Of a stretch of 64,000 nucleotides of DNA, positions 33,560-41,838 are shown piece by piece. The notes under the pieces are model-generated. The model saw only the letters and a program-made list of their open reading frames with translations, was not told the DNA's origin and made no database searches. The position numbers were made by a program, and so were the translations under genes. The stretch covers positions 1 through 64,000 of the forward strand of contig JAEKKN010000022.1 of NCBI GenBank assembly GCA_019510305.1, written 5' to 3'. Source of the DNA: Microbacterium sp. GTDB lineage: Bacteria > Actinomycetota > Actinomycetes > Actinomycetales > Microbacteriaceae. The first letter of the stretch is position 1, and every line of letters begins with the position of its first letter.

Positions 33560-35737
33560 ATGATCCAGTCCACCGGAACCAGGCGAGACCGCACGTCGCG
33601 ACGGCGCTCGTGGACGCGGGCTCTCCTTCCGGCTGCGCTGATCCTGGCCTGGTTGGCAGGAGCCAGCCTCGGCGGACCGCTGTTCGGAAAGGTCGACGAG
33701 GTCTCGTCGAACGACCGCACCGCCTACCTGCCCGAGTCCGCAGATGCGACGCAGGTGCAGAAGCTCCTGGGTGAGTTCACAGACAGCGACTCGATACCGG
33801 CGGTCGCCGTCTTCGTCACCGACGAGAAGCTGTCCGAGGCCGACACGAAGGCGCTGAGCGAAGCGGTGGCGAGTGCCACGAACGTCGAGGGGGTCGACGA
33901 CGACGTCTCTCCCGCGATCGTGAGCGACGACTCCCAGGCGGCCCAGGCGTTCATCCCGATTCGCAGCGATGCGGATCTCGCAGGCACCGTGGAGGCGCTG
34001 GCCGCCCACCTCCGCTCCGCCGCTCCCGACGGCGTCGCCGTGTACATCACAGGCCCCGCGGGGTTCTCCGCAGATCTCGTCGCCGGCTTCGCCGGCATCG
34101 ACGGTCTCCTGCTCGGCGTCGCGCTGCTCGCGGTGCTTGTGATCCTGGTACTCGTCTATCGCTCGCTGCTGCTGCCGGTGGTCGTGCTCTCGACGAGCCT
34201 GTTCGCGCTCTGCGTCGCTCTCCTCGCCGTCTGGTGGCTCGCGAAGGCCGGGATACTGCTGCTCAGCGGCCAGACTCAGGGCATCCTGTTCATCCTCGTG
34301 ATCGGGGCTGCGACCGACTACGCGCTGCTGCTCGTCTCGCGCTTCCGCGAAGAGCTGCGCTCGACACAGGACAAGGGCGCGGCCCTCGCTGCCGCTTGGA
34401 AGGGCGCATTCGAGCCCATCGTCGCGTCCGGCGGCACCGTGATCGCCGGCCTTCTCTGCCTGCTGCTGAGCGACCTCAAGTCGAACAGCACCCTCGGCCC
34501 CGTCGCCGCGATCGGCATCCTGTTCGCCATGCTCGCTGCCCTCACGCTGCTCCCCGCACTGCTGATGCTGTTCGGCCGTGCCGTGTTCTGGCCACGTCGA
34601 CCTGCTTTCGACCCGGATGCCGTCGCGGCGGAGGATGGCAGGCCCGCCACGGGGATCTGGGCCCGGCTCTCCGGCCTGATCGCTCGGCGTCCTCGCGCGA
34701 TCTGGATAGGCACGACCGCACTGCTCCTGATCGGCGTCGCGGGCCTCACCCAGCTGAGCGCCACGGGTGTGCCCCAATCGGACCTCGTCCTCGGTTCATC
34801 CGAGGCGCGCGACGGCCAATCCGCCCTCGGGGAGCATTTTCCGGGCGGCTCGGGCAGCCCGGTGTACGTCGTCATCGACGAGGCCCGTCTTCAGGATGCC
34901 GCCGACGTCCTGCTCGCCTCCGACCATGTGGACGGAGTGACTGTCGCGGCGGCCGATTCGCCGAGCGGCTCGGCGCCCGTCAGCGCGGACGGCATCGGCG
35001 CCGCAGGCGCACCGGGCGCGCCCTCGCCGGAGCCCACTGTCGTCCGCGGAGACGTCCTGCTGCAGGCGACGCTGACGGACGCCGCCGATTCGGATGCCGC
35101 GGCATCCGCCGTCCGCGAGCTCCGATCCGAACTCGACCCGCTCGGCGCCCTCGTCGGCGGCGTGACGGCGACCTCGATCGACACGAACGACGCCTCGATC
35201 CACGACCGCAACCTGATCATCCCGGTGATCCTGGGCGTGATCATGGTGATCCTGATGCTGCTGCTGCGCTCACTGCTCGCGCCGGTCCTGCTCATCCTCA
35301 CCACGGTGCTGTCGTTCGGCACCGCGCTCGGGGTCTCGGCACTCGTCTTCGACGGCGTCTTCCGCTTCCCCGGCGCGGACCCCGCGGTACCGCTCTATGG
35401 ATTCGTGTTCCTCGTGGCACTCGGGATCGACTACAACATCTTCCTGATGACGAGGGTCCGCGAGGAGTCGCAGCGGCACGGCACCCGCGACGGCATCCTG
35501 CGCGGCCTCTCGATCACGGGCGGCGTGATCACCTCGGCCGGTCTCGTCCTGGCGGCGACCTTCGCGGCGTTGTCGGTGATCCCGATCCTGTTCCTGGTGC
35601 AGCTCGCGTTCATCGTGGCATTCGGCGTGCTGCTCGACACCTTCGTCGTCCGCTCGCTCCTCGTGCCGGCACTCGCCCACGACATCGGCCGGCGCATCTG
35701 GTGGCCGTCGAGGCTGTGGCGCTCAGGCGACGAGTGA
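33560..35737 (+). CDS. MMPL/RND-family transporter
   Basis: 725 aa. Two repeats of the MMPL layout, each a large extracytoplasmic loop followed by five to six helices. TM1 is residues 20-38. The first loop is about 45-160, the first bundle includes VIGAATDYALLLVSRFREELR near 250, where Asp and Tyr form the proton relay, and the second bundle has the equivalent VALGIDYNIFLMTRVREESQRHG near 620. Such proteins export lipids, siderophores or drugs; the substrate here is unknown. A MarR regulator is divergent, suggesting induction by a ligand or toxic compound. It ends 2 nt from the convergent ABC gene. Confidence 0.9.
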   Translation: MIQSTGTRRDRTSRRRSWTRALLPAALILAWLAGASLGGPLFGKVDEVSSNDRTAYLPESADATQVQKLLGEFTDSDSIPAVAVFVTDEKLSEADTKALSEAVASATNVEGVDDDVSPAIVSDDSQAAQAFIPIRSDADLAGTVEALAAHLRSAAPDGVAVYITGPAGFSADLVAGFAGIDGLLLGVALLAVLVILVLVYRSLLLPVVVLSTSLFALCVALLAVWWLAKAGILLLSGQTQGILFILVIGAATDYALLLVSRFREELRSTQDKGAALAAAWKGAFEPIVASGGTVIAGLLCLLLSDLKSNSTLGPVAAIGILFAMLAALTLLPALLMLFGRAVFWPRRPAFDPDAVAAEDGRPATGIWARLSGLIARRPRAIWIGTTALLLIGVAGLTQLSATGVPQSDLVLGSSEARDGQSALGEHFPGGSGSPVYVVIDEARLQDAADVLLASDHVDGVTVAAADSPSGSAPVSADGIGAAGAPGAPSPEPTVVRGDVLLQATLTDAADSDAAASAVRELRSELDPLGALVGGVTATSIDTNDASIHDRNLIIPVILGVIMVILMLLLRSLLAPVLLILTTVLSFGTALGVSALVFDGVFRFPGADPAVPLYGFVFLVALGIDYNIFLMTRVREESQRHGTRDGILRGLSITGGVITSAGLVLAATFAALSVIPILFLVQLAFIVAFGVLLDTFVVRSLLVPALAHDIGRRIWWPSRLWRSGDE

Positions 35738-35739
35738 GC

Positions 35740-36537
35740 TCAGACGGCGAGCCTCCGTCGTGCTCGCGCGCTCCAGCGTCCGCCGTCGTGCGCGACGTCG
35801 ATCGGATGCCGGAACGCCGCGCTGATGGTCTCCGAGGTCACGACGTCCGCGACGGCGCCCGCAGCGAGCACGCGTCCGTCTGAGATCACCATCGCGTGGG
35901 TCGTGCTCTCGGGGAGTTCTTCGAGGTGATGCGTCACGAGCACCGAGGCGACCTCTGGTTCGCTCCGGGAGAGGTCGTCGATCGTCTCGAGCAGCTGCTC
36001 GCGCGCGGCGACGTCCAGGCCGGTCGTGGGCTCGTCGAGCAGGAGGAGGGCCGGAGAGGCGGCGAGCGCACGCGCGATGAGCGAGCGACCGCGCTCGCCC
36101 TGCGACATGGTGGGCCAGTGCGCATCGCCGCGGTCGCCGAGGCCGACCAGAGCCACGAGTTCCGCGGCACGACGGCGCTGGGGATCCGTCGGCTCCCAGC
36201 GCATCATCCGCTCGATCGTGCCGGTGAACCCGGTGAGGACGACGTCGAAGGTCGTGAGATCGGAGCGGATCGGATGCCGGGGGTTCACATGCCCGATGTG
36301 CCGGCGCAGCTCCTGGAGGTCGACGCGCCCCAGTCTCCTGCCCAGCACGTCGACCGTGCCGGAGGTGGGATGACTCTGCGCGCCGCAGAAGCCCAGGATG
36401 GTGCTCTTGCCTGCGCCGTTCGGGCCGAGAAGCGCCCAGTGCTCTCCCGCCCCGACCTGCAGATCGATGCCGTGGAGGATCTCTCTGCCGTTTCGACGGA
36501 ACGAGACACCGTCGAGCCGCAGCACGTCGCCACTCAT
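35740..36537 (-). CDS. ABC transporter ATP-binding protein (YlmA-like)
   Basis: 265 aa single nucleotide-binding domain. Walker A GPNGAGKST at about 39-47, Q-loop region near 85 with an unusual GHVNPRH in place of a canonical Q motif, signature MSQGERGR near 146, Walker B LLLLDEPTTGLD near 166-177, and switch His in VTHHLEELP. No permease gene is adjacent. The SQGER signature and lack of permease are typical of YlmA-type solitary ATPases. It follows a GntR gene by ATGA overlap, so it belongs to that regulator's operon. Confidence 0.88.
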   Translation of the reverse strand: MSGDVLRLDGVSFRRNGREILHGIDLQVGAGEHWALLGPNGAGKSTILGFCGAQSHPTSGTVDVLGRRLGRVDLQELRRHIGHVNPRHPIRSDLTTFDVVLTGFTGTIERMMRWEPTDPQRRRAAELVALVGLGDRGDAHWPTMSQGERGRSLIARALAASPALLLLDEPTTGLDVAAREQLLETIDDLSRSEPEVASVLVTHHLEELPESTTHAMVISDGRVLAAGAVADVVTSETISAAFRHPIDVAHDGGRWSARARRRLAV

Positions 36538-37202
36538 GCCAGTGCGTCCTTGAGCTCGAGCAGATGGTCACGGCTCTCCGCTCGCGCAGCATCCGCGTCG
36601 CGCGCGATCACCGTGTCGGCGAGCCGCACGTGCCGGCGATGGTCCTCCGCGCCCCCGAAGTCCACGCGGATCCGGAGCATCTCGATCATGGTCTGCCTCA
36701 ACCGAGGTGTCAGGCCATCGAAGAGGTCGAGCAGGATCGGATTGTGCGCTGCCGCGATGATCGCCCGATGGAACGCGGTGTCGGCGTCGACGTGCTCCTC
36801 GATCGAGGCGACGGCGGCGGCGCGGTGCTCCAGCGCACGACGGATCGCTCGGACGTCGGCGGCGGTACGGCGGGTCGCTGCGAGAGCGGCCGCCTCGGAC
36901 TCGATCGCGATCCGGGCCTCGATCACGCTGACGATGTCGGCGCGGCGGAGCACCGCGTCCCAGTCCTCGGGCGCATCGAGAGCAGTCACGAAGACACCGG
37001 CGCCCTGGCGACTGGCGAGCACCCCACGGCCGGCGAGCTGCCGGATCGCCTCGCGCACCGTCGACCGGCCGACTCCGAGCTGCGGAGCGAGGGTCGTCTC
37101 TCCCGGCAGCTTCTGGCCGAGCTGCCATTCGCCGGCGCGAATGCGACCGAGAAGCAGATCGGCGGCCTGATCGGCGAGCGGAGTGCGGTGGATCTGTGGC
37201 AT
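36534..37202 (-). CDS. FadR/GntR-family regulator (FCD domain)
   Basis: 222 aa. HTH at about 10-75 (QLGQKLPGETTLAPQLGVGR, STVREAIRQLAGRGVLASRQ) and FCD helices thereafter (VSVIEARIAIESEAAALAA, DTAFHRAIIAAAHN, RRHVRLADTVIARDADAARA). TATACT lies 7 nt before the ATG, so leaderless. It is divergent from leuA with only 53 bp between, and precedes a solitary ABC ATPase with which it overlaps. Whether it controls leuA, the ATPase, or both is not clear; metabolite-sensing by an FCD protein next to leuA would be notable. Confidence 0.88.
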   Translation of the reverse strand: MPQIHRTPLADQAADLLLGRIRAGEWQLGQKLPGETTLAPQLGVGRSTVREAIRQLAGRGVLASRQGAGVFVTALDAPEDWDAVLRRADIVSVIEARIAIESEAAALAATRRTAADVRAIRRALEHRAAAVASIEEHVDADTAFHRAIIAAAHNPILLDLFDGLTPRLRQTMIEMLRIRVDFGGAEDHRRHVRLADTVIARDADAARAESRDHLLELKDALA

Positions 37203-37209
37203 GTCCTCG

Positions 37210-37247
37210 AGTATAACTTGTCAACTTGTCTGAGGAGTTGATACCGT
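37210..37247. promoter_or_regulatory. GntR / leuA divergent promoter with direct and inverted repeats
   Basis: The octamer AACTTGTC is repeated head to tail at 37215-37222 and 37223-37230. CAACT and AGTTG form a 5-bp inverted repeat around 9 nt (37222-37226, 37236-37240). TATACT on the minus strand (37210-37215) is the GntR -10; TACCGT at 37242-37247 may be the leuA -10. Repressor binding here would affect both genes. Confidence 0.4.
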
Positions 37248-37255
37248 CTTCACCC

Positions 37256-39022
37256 ATGAGCTCCCGCCCCTTCCCTACCCTGTCGACGCCAAGCGGCCCC
37301 GTGCCCTCCGACGCCCCGAGCTGGAACCGCCAGCGCGGCTCCCAGATGCCCTCGCACCGCTACCTCTCCGCCCACGACCGGGTCCCGCTTCCGCTGACAG
37401 ACCGGATCTGGCCGACACGCCGGCTCACCCAGGCGCCGCTGTGGGTGCCCGTGGATCTCCGCGACGGCAACCAGGCTCTCGCCGAGCCCATGGATCCCGC
37501 CAGGAAGAGGCGCTTCTTCGAACTCATGGTCGCCATGGGGTACAAGGAGATCGAGGTCGGATATCCCTCCGCATCGCAGACCGACTTCGACTTCGTCCGG
37601 CTCGTCGCCGAGAGCGACATCGCTCCCGACGACGTCACGATCGTCGTGTTCACCGCGGCGCGGCGCGATCTGATCGAACGCACGGTCGCCTCGATCGACG
37701 GCATCCGCAATCCCGTGGTCATCCACGTCTACACCGCGACAGCGCCGACGTGGCGCGATGTCGTGCTCGGCCGCTCGAGAGACGAGCTGAGGCAGCTGAT
37801 CCTCGCGGCGGGAGAAGACGTGCTCGCACTCGCCGGAGACCGGCCGAACGTGCGATTCGAGTTCTCGCCCGAGGTGTTCAACCTCACGGAGCCCGACTAC
37901 GTCCTCGACCTGTGCGACGCCATGACCGCGCTGTGGGATGCGACACCCGAACGACCCGTCATCCTGAACCTCCCCGCCACCGTCGAGATCGCCACGCCCA
38001 ACGTCTACGCCGACCAGATCGAGTACATGCACCGCAACCTCGCCCGACGCGACGGCGTGATCCTCTCGGTGCATCCGCACAACGACCGCGGCACGGGCAT
38101 CGCGTGTGCCGAGTTGGCCGTGCTGGCAGGAGCGCAGCGCGTCGAGGGCTGCATCTTCGGCAACGGCGAGCGCACAGGCAACGTCGATATCGCGACTCTC
38201 GCACTCAACCTGCACGCCCAGGGCGTCGATCCCAAGATCGACTTCTCCGACATCGACGAGATCCGGCGGACCGTCGAGTACTGCAACGGCATCGAGGTGC
38301 ATCCGCGGCATCCGTACGTCGGCGATCTCGTGCACACGGCCTTCAGCGGCACCCACCAGGACGCCATCCGCAAGGGGTTCGCGGAGCACCGGGCGCGTGC
38401 GACCGCCGAGGGCGCAGATGAACGCGACCTGGTCTGGCGGGTTCCGTACCTGCCGATCGATCCCGCAGACCTCGGCCGCGGCTACGAGGCGGTCATCCGC
38501 GTGAACTCGCAATCGGGCAAGGGCGGCATCGCCTATCTGCTCGAGACGGAGTACGGGGTCGAGCTGCCCCGGCGGTTGCAGATCGACTTCGCGCGCCGGG
38601 TGCAGGAACACGCGGATGCCGTCGGCGATGAGCTGTCGGCCGCAGAGCTGTGGGCGCTGTTCGAGAGCAGCTACCTGCTCGGGGCACGAGGGCCGGAGCT
38701 CGTGCACTACCGCATCGACGACGAGCAGACGGAGGTCACCGTGCGCGTGGACGACGCCGAGCACTCGCATCGGACCGACGACCTCGGCCCCGTCGAGAGC
38801 CTCGTGTCCGCTCTCGCAGCCGCCGGAATCGCCCTCGAGGTGCTCTCCCTGCATCAGACGAGCGTCGGCTCCGGTGCCGGAAGCGACGCGCTCACTCTGG
38901 TGGAGTACCGCAGCGCGGCGGCGGTCGGGTGGGCCGCGGGCCGTGCGCGATCGGTGCTAGAGGCGAGCTTCGCGGCCGTGATGCGGGCGGGGGCTCATGT
39001 CGCGGGAGTCGGGGTGGCGTGA
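37256..39022 (+). CDS. leuA: 2-isopropylmalate synthase
   Basis: 588 aa from the ATG at 37256. First step of leucine synthesis: acetyl-CoA plus 2-oxoisovalerate. The TIM barrel carries [18 protein letters not shown] (metal Asp; about 62-79), [18 protein letters not shown] (HPHNDRGT near 260) and [17 protein letters not shown] near 290. The C-terminal regulatory LeuA dimer domain is present ([20 protein letters not shown]). It is of the long actinobacterial/yeast type with about 40 N-terminal extra residues. The TTG at 37226 would give a longer product but has no signal. It stands alone; other leu genes are not in the window. Confidence 0.95.
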   Translation: MSSRPFPTLSTPSGPVPSDAPSWNRQRGSQMPSHRYLSAHDRVPLPLTDRIWPTRRLTQAPLWVPVDLRDGNQALAEPMDPARKRRFFELMVAMGYKEIEVGYPSASQTDFDFVRLVAESDIAPDDVTIVVFTAARRDLIERTVASIDGIRNPVVIHVYTATAPTWRDVVLGRSRDELRQLILAAGEDVLALAGDRPNVRFEFSPEVFNLTEPDYVLDLCDAMTALWDATPERPVILNLPATVEIATPNVYADQIEYMHRNLARRDGVILSVHPHNDRGTGIACAELAVLAGAQRVEGCIFGNGERTGNVDIATLALNLHAQGVDPKIDFSDIDEIRRTVEYCNGIEVHPRHPYVGDLVHTAFSGTHQDAIRKGFAEHRARATAEGADERDLVWRVPYLPIDPADLGRGYEAVIRVNSQSGKGGIAYLLETEYGVELPRRLQIDFARRVQEHADAVGDELSAAELWALFESSYLLGARGPELVHYRIDDEQTEVTVRVDDAEHSHRTDDLGPVESLVSALAAAGIALEVLSLHQTSVGSGAGSDALTLVEYRSAAAVGWAAGRARSVLEASFAAVMRAGAHVAGVGVA

Positions 39023-39222
39023 GGGGAGCCGGGGTCGCACGGCGGCGTATGGGACGTCGTGCCCCGCTGGGGGCTGGGTCCGGTGGAGGGCACGGATGTC
39101 ATGCCCTCGCGTCCCCATCGGCCACTCGACGCGCCGCGGGTTAGGTAGGCGGGGAACGTGGGAGGGAGGGGGCGGCGCGTCGAGCCTCCTGGCCGATGGG
39201 GCCCCTCTGTCGAGGGAGACTA

Positions 39223-39265
39223 GACGCCGAAAAGGGGCCGCCTCCGGCGACCCCTTTTCGGCGTC
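39223..39265 (-). terminator. Terminator downstream of tRNA-Arg
   Basis: A perfect 15-bp inverted repeat (39223-39237 with 39251-39265), CCCC followed by TTTT inside the stem, and a 13-nt loop. It starts 3 nt after the 3' end of the tRNA gene on the minus strand and could also end leuA transcripts from the other side. The ~200 bp between leuA and this hairpin hold no gene I can support. Confidence 0.7.
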
Positions 39266-39267
39266 GT

Positions 39268-39340
39268 GCCCTCGACAGGATTCGAACCTGCGACCTGCCC
39301 TTTAGGAGAGGGCTGCTCTATCCTGCTGAGCTACGAGGGC
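39268..39340 (-). tRNA. tRNA-Arg (anticodon CCT)
   Basis: 73 nt. Acceptor GCCCTCG pairs with CGAGGGC; the D-arm is GCTC...GAGC; the anticodon stem GCCCT/AGGGC holds the loop CTCCTAA with anticodon CCT; the T-arm has GGTTCGAATCC in a GCAGG/CCTGT stem. CCA is not encoded. It reads AGG codons. Confidence 0.97.
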
Positions 39341-39462
39341 CTGCAACAAGCTTAGAGGAATCCCGGCGACGTTCCGCGGCGGCGGCCGCTGCTGCGGCGG
39401 CATCCGGTATCTTCGGGTTCGTCGGCGGCATCCGCCGTTCGACGACGACCAGGAGGACGACG

Positions 39463-39942
39463 ATGACAGATCCGTCGAGGCCAGAAGACCACAACCCCTA
39501 CGCTCCGCCGCCCGCCGGCGAGCCCGCCGTGCCACCGGCAGCGGCGCCTCAGGAAGGGCCTCCGCCCGCGTACCAGCCGCCGCAGTACCCGGCAGCGCAA
39601 ACGCCCTCGTATCCCGCCGCCCAGCCACCGCAGCATCCCGGAGCGGCCTACCCCGGCGCCCCTGGCGTCGGCCCGCAGTCCGCGCCGCCCGCAGCCAAGA
39701 ACTCGGCCAAGGCCTCGAGCATCATCTCGCTCGTGGCCGGGGCCGTCTCGATCTTCCTGCTGCCGTACATCGCCGGCATCGTCGGCATCGGCACGGGCGT
39801 GACGGCGATCCGCATGAACACTGCGGCGAAGAACTCGGGCAGCGGGTTCAGCGGCGCTTACACGGGCATGGCCATCGGCGGCATCGTCCTCGGTGCACTC
39901 GGCATCGTCCTGAAGCTGGTCCTCGACATCGCGCTGCGCTGA
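39463..39942 (+). CDS. Pro-rich membrane protein, DUF4190-like
   Basis: 159 aa. The first ~85 residues are Pro/Ala/Tyr/Gln-rich and probably disordered (PYAPPPAGEP, PSYPAAQPPQ). Then come two hydrophobic helices, ASSIISLVAGAVSIFLLPYI and GMAIGGIVLGALGIVLKLVL, separated by GIVGIGTGVTAIRMNTAAK, the DUF4190 layout. AGGAGG is 6 nt before the ATG. Function unknown; similar proteins are common as small membrane proteins of actinobacterial envelopes. It converges with the HNH gene, stops 9 nt apart. Confidence 0.85.
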   Translation: MTDPSRPEDHNPYAPPPAGEPAVPPAAAPQEGPPPAYQPPQYPAAQTPSYPAAQPPQHPGAAYPGAPGVGPQSAPPAAKNSAKASSIISLVAGAVSIFLLPYIAGIVGIGTGVTAIRMNTAAKNSGSGFSGAYTGMAIGGIVLGALGIVLKLVLDIALR

Positions 39943-39951
39943 GCGACCGGA

Positions 39952-40449
39952 TCACGCCGCGAGAGCGAGATACGGCTCCCACCGGGGATCGCTGCGCTCG
40001 CTCCCCCGCACCGTCCACGACGTCCCGTGCGGGGGACGCGGCGTGAACCGCAGCTCCCAGTGCATCTCCTGGGGAGTGCGGTTGCTCTTGACGTTGTTGC
40101 AGCGCAGACAGCAGGCGACGAGGTTCTCCCAGGAATCTGCCCCTCCGCGCGACCGCGGCAGAACGTGATCGATCGTCGACGCCGCCTTGCCGCAGTAGCC
40201 GCACCGGTGGTTGTCGCGGCGCAGCACCCCGCGTCGAGTGACCGGCACCCGCCTGCTGATTGGCACGCGGACGTACCGCGAGAGGATGATCACCGCCGGC
40301 CTGTCATAGACGCCGTGACTCCCCCAGACAGGATCGTCATCGACCCGCTCGATCACCGTGGCCTTGTCGTTCATGACCAGGACCAAGGCTCTCTTGAAAG
40401 ACACGATCGCAAGCGGTTCGTATCCGGCGTTCAGGACCAGTGTGCGCAT
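39952..40449 (-). CDS. HNH endonuclease
   Basis: 165 aa. The N-terminus MRTLVLNAGYEPLAIVSFKRA and the core HRCGYCGKAASTIDHVLPRS with CCLRCNNVKSNRTPQE form a zinc-bound HNH nuclease: Cys pairs CxxC at about 83-86 and 122-125, with catalytic His in IDHVLPRSRGG. This is the stand-alone chromosomal HNH family widely kept in actinobacteria and many other phyla, of undefined physiological role, possibly DNA repair. The ATG at 40449 lacks an obvious strong ribosome site. A small ORF with its own terminator lies upstream on the same strand. Confidence 0.9.
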   Translation of the reverse strand: MRTLVLNAGYEPLAIVSFKRALVLVMNDKATVIERVDDDPVWGSHGVYDRPAVIILSRYVRVPISRRVPVTRRGVLRRDNHRCGYCGKAASTIDHVLPRSRGGADSWENLVACCLRCNNVKSNRTPQEMHWELRFTPRPPHGTSWTVRGSERSDPRWEPYLALAA

Positions 40450-40534
40450 TCGTCATCCTCTCGATCCGCCGGGACGGCTTCCCGGCACTCTCGACTCACA
40501 CGAGGCCGCGCAATCGGCAGAGCGATCGCAGGGA

Positions 40535-40567
40535 CGAAAAAAGGCGCCGTCTTAGAGACAGCGCCTT
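40535..40567 (-). terminator. Intrinsic terminator with U6 tract
   Basis: On the minus strand AAGGCGC, GTCT-CTA-AGAC and GCGCCTT form an 11-bp stem with one mismatched pair and a 3-nt loop, followed directly by TTTTTT. It is the most canonical factor-independent terminator in the window. It could end transcripts from the 36-codon ORF and the M23 gene. Confidence 0.8.
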
Positions 40568-40662
40568 GCACGCACGGCAGCACCGTGGCGTCCCTGCGGC
40601 CGATGCTGAAGGACGTGACGACCGAGGGCATCCATGGTGCGGATGCTCGGTATCTGTTCCAT
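40552..40662 (-). CDS. Possible 36-aa small protein or leader peptide
   Basis: The ATG at 40662-40660 has GGGAGAGG 3-4 nt upstream; a -10-like TAGCCT is about 36 nt before it. The frame (MEQIPSIRTMDALGRHVLQ, then Gly/Arg-rich) ends at a TAA that is inside the terminator stem. The peptide is basic and matches nothing I know. Promoter, ribosome site, ORF and terminator within 170 bp make a self-contained unit between the M23 and HNH genes. It may encode a small protein, or the RNA may attenuate the HNH gene. Not certain to be coding. Confidence 0.4.
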   Translation of the reverse strand: MEQIPSIRTMDALGRHVLQHRPQGRHGAAVRARRCL

Positions 40663-40771
40663 CAGCCTCTCCCGTCAGTGCGACAACGGGAACAGGCTAA
40701 CCCATTCCCCTGTGGACTGGGCGAAACTCCGGGTGAACGCTCTGAGGCGTGTCCGCGACGGATGCCGGGGA

Positions 40772-41716
40772 TCAGCCGGCGTTGGCGGCGAGCCAGCCGA
40801 TCGGCTCGACCAGCGTGCCGTTGATCTTGACCTCGAAGTGGAGGTGGTTCGCGGTCGAGTGGCCCGTGCTGCCGACGAGCCCGATGAGCTGGCCCGCCTC
40901 GACGGTCTGGCCGACCTCGACCTGACGCGTGCCATAGGTCATGTGGCCGTAGGTGGTCGAGACGCGCTGTCCACCCACCACGCTGTCGATCACGACGCCG
41001 ACGCCGTATCCGTAGTAGCTCTCGGAGGAGACGCGGACCACACCGGCGGCGGCGGCGTAGATCGGAGTGAGAGCAGGGCACACCATGTCGGCGCCGTTGT
41101 GAGCTCCGCCGAGGGTGCGGGTAACCGTATACGACCCCTGCGGGAGCGGGTAGCGCACCTCGCCGGAGCCGGGCGAGACCAGGGCGTACTTGCTGATGTC
41201 GAAACCAGCGGACGCGGACGCGGTGGACGCCGCGGCAGCCGCGCGCGCTGCGGCGGCCTCTTCCGCCTTCTTCTTCTCGATCTCTTCAGGCGTCGTGGCC
41301 GTGAAGGCCCCGTGCACGAGGGGGGCGGCCGTCGCCTCGGACGCCACGATGAGGGACTGCGCGTCGACGGCGGCGAGCTGCTGAAGGGTCGCCGCCTCTT
41401 CGGTCGGCTTCGACTGCGCGTACGCGGGAAGGGCGATGGCGGCGACGAGAGCGCCCACTGCGCCGAAGATCGCGACGGACCGGAGCGGCTTCATGACGCT
41501 GCGGGCCGGTGTGCGAGCGCCCGTGCGACGGGCGACTGCGCGGTCTTCGGTTGTGTTCGCGGGCGGTTCGATGTCTGCGGCCAAAATCATGTCCTCCAGG
41601 GCCTGCACGCTCGGGTAGCGCTGGCTCGTCGGCACTCTGCTTCTCGTGGCACGAATGTAGCTCGGGGTACTTTGTGCGTTTTCACCGCGAAGACGACGAG
41701 CCTGAAAGGCGACCAT
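40772..41716 (-). CDS. M23-family metallopeptidase (LytM-type)
   Basis: About 314 aa if started at the ATG at 41716. A cytoplasmic N-terminal stretch of about 85 residues with basic patches precedes a single helix SVAIFGAVGALVAAIALPAYA. A short coiled segment EEIEKKKAEEAAAARAA follows, and then the LytM domain: HNGAD (zinc His/Asp), STTYGHM and NHLHFEVKI. All zinc and catalytic residues are kept, so it is probably an active peptidoglycan endopeptidase anchored to the membrane. The true start is unsure: the frame is open to 41788, and internal GTG codons are possible. The 200-bp downstream gap contains the small ORF unit. Confidence 0.85.
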   Translation of the reverse strand: MVAFQARRLRGENAQSTPSYIRATRSRVPTSQRYPSVQALEDMILAADIEPPANTTEDRAVARRTGARTPARSVMKPLRSVAIFGAVGALVAAIALPAYAQSKPTEEAATLQQLAAVDAQSLIVASEATAAPLVHGAFTATTPEEIEKKKAEEAAAARAAAAASTASASAGFDISKYALVSPGSGEVRYPLPQGSYTVTRTLGGAHNGADMVCPALTPIYAAAAGVVRVSSESYYGYGVGVVIDSVVGGQRVSTTYGHMTYGTRQVEVGQTVEAGQLIGLVGSTGHSTANHLHFEVKINGTLVEPIGWLAANAG

Positions 41717-41720
41717 CGCG

Positions 41721-41767
41721 GGTAACCGCCAGCGGGCTTCTTCGCTGGCGACCTGTCCGAGGTTACC
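41721..41767 (-). other. Stable hairpin directly before the M23 start
   Basis: CGCCAGCG and CGCTGGCG (41727-41734, 41743-41750) form an 8-bp stem, embraced by GGTAACC/GGTTACC (41721-41727, 41761-41767). It ends 5 nt from the chosen ATG. It could influence translation or be a terminator of upstream transcription; it does not match the c-di-AMP riboswitch known before similar genes. Confidence 0.35.
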
Positions 41768-41838
41768 GGAAGATAACGATCGTGTCACCCTGCAAAGCTG
41801 TTAATCGCCGGGGAGCAGGTTCGCGGAGGGGTCGAAGG

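Noticed and set aside
35740..37202. A full ABC transporter operon
   Set aside because: Only the ATPase and a GntR regulator are present; no permease or binding protein is adjacent.
39268..39340. tRNA-Arg as an integration site
   Set aside because: No integrase gene and no repeat of the tRNA 3' end nearby.
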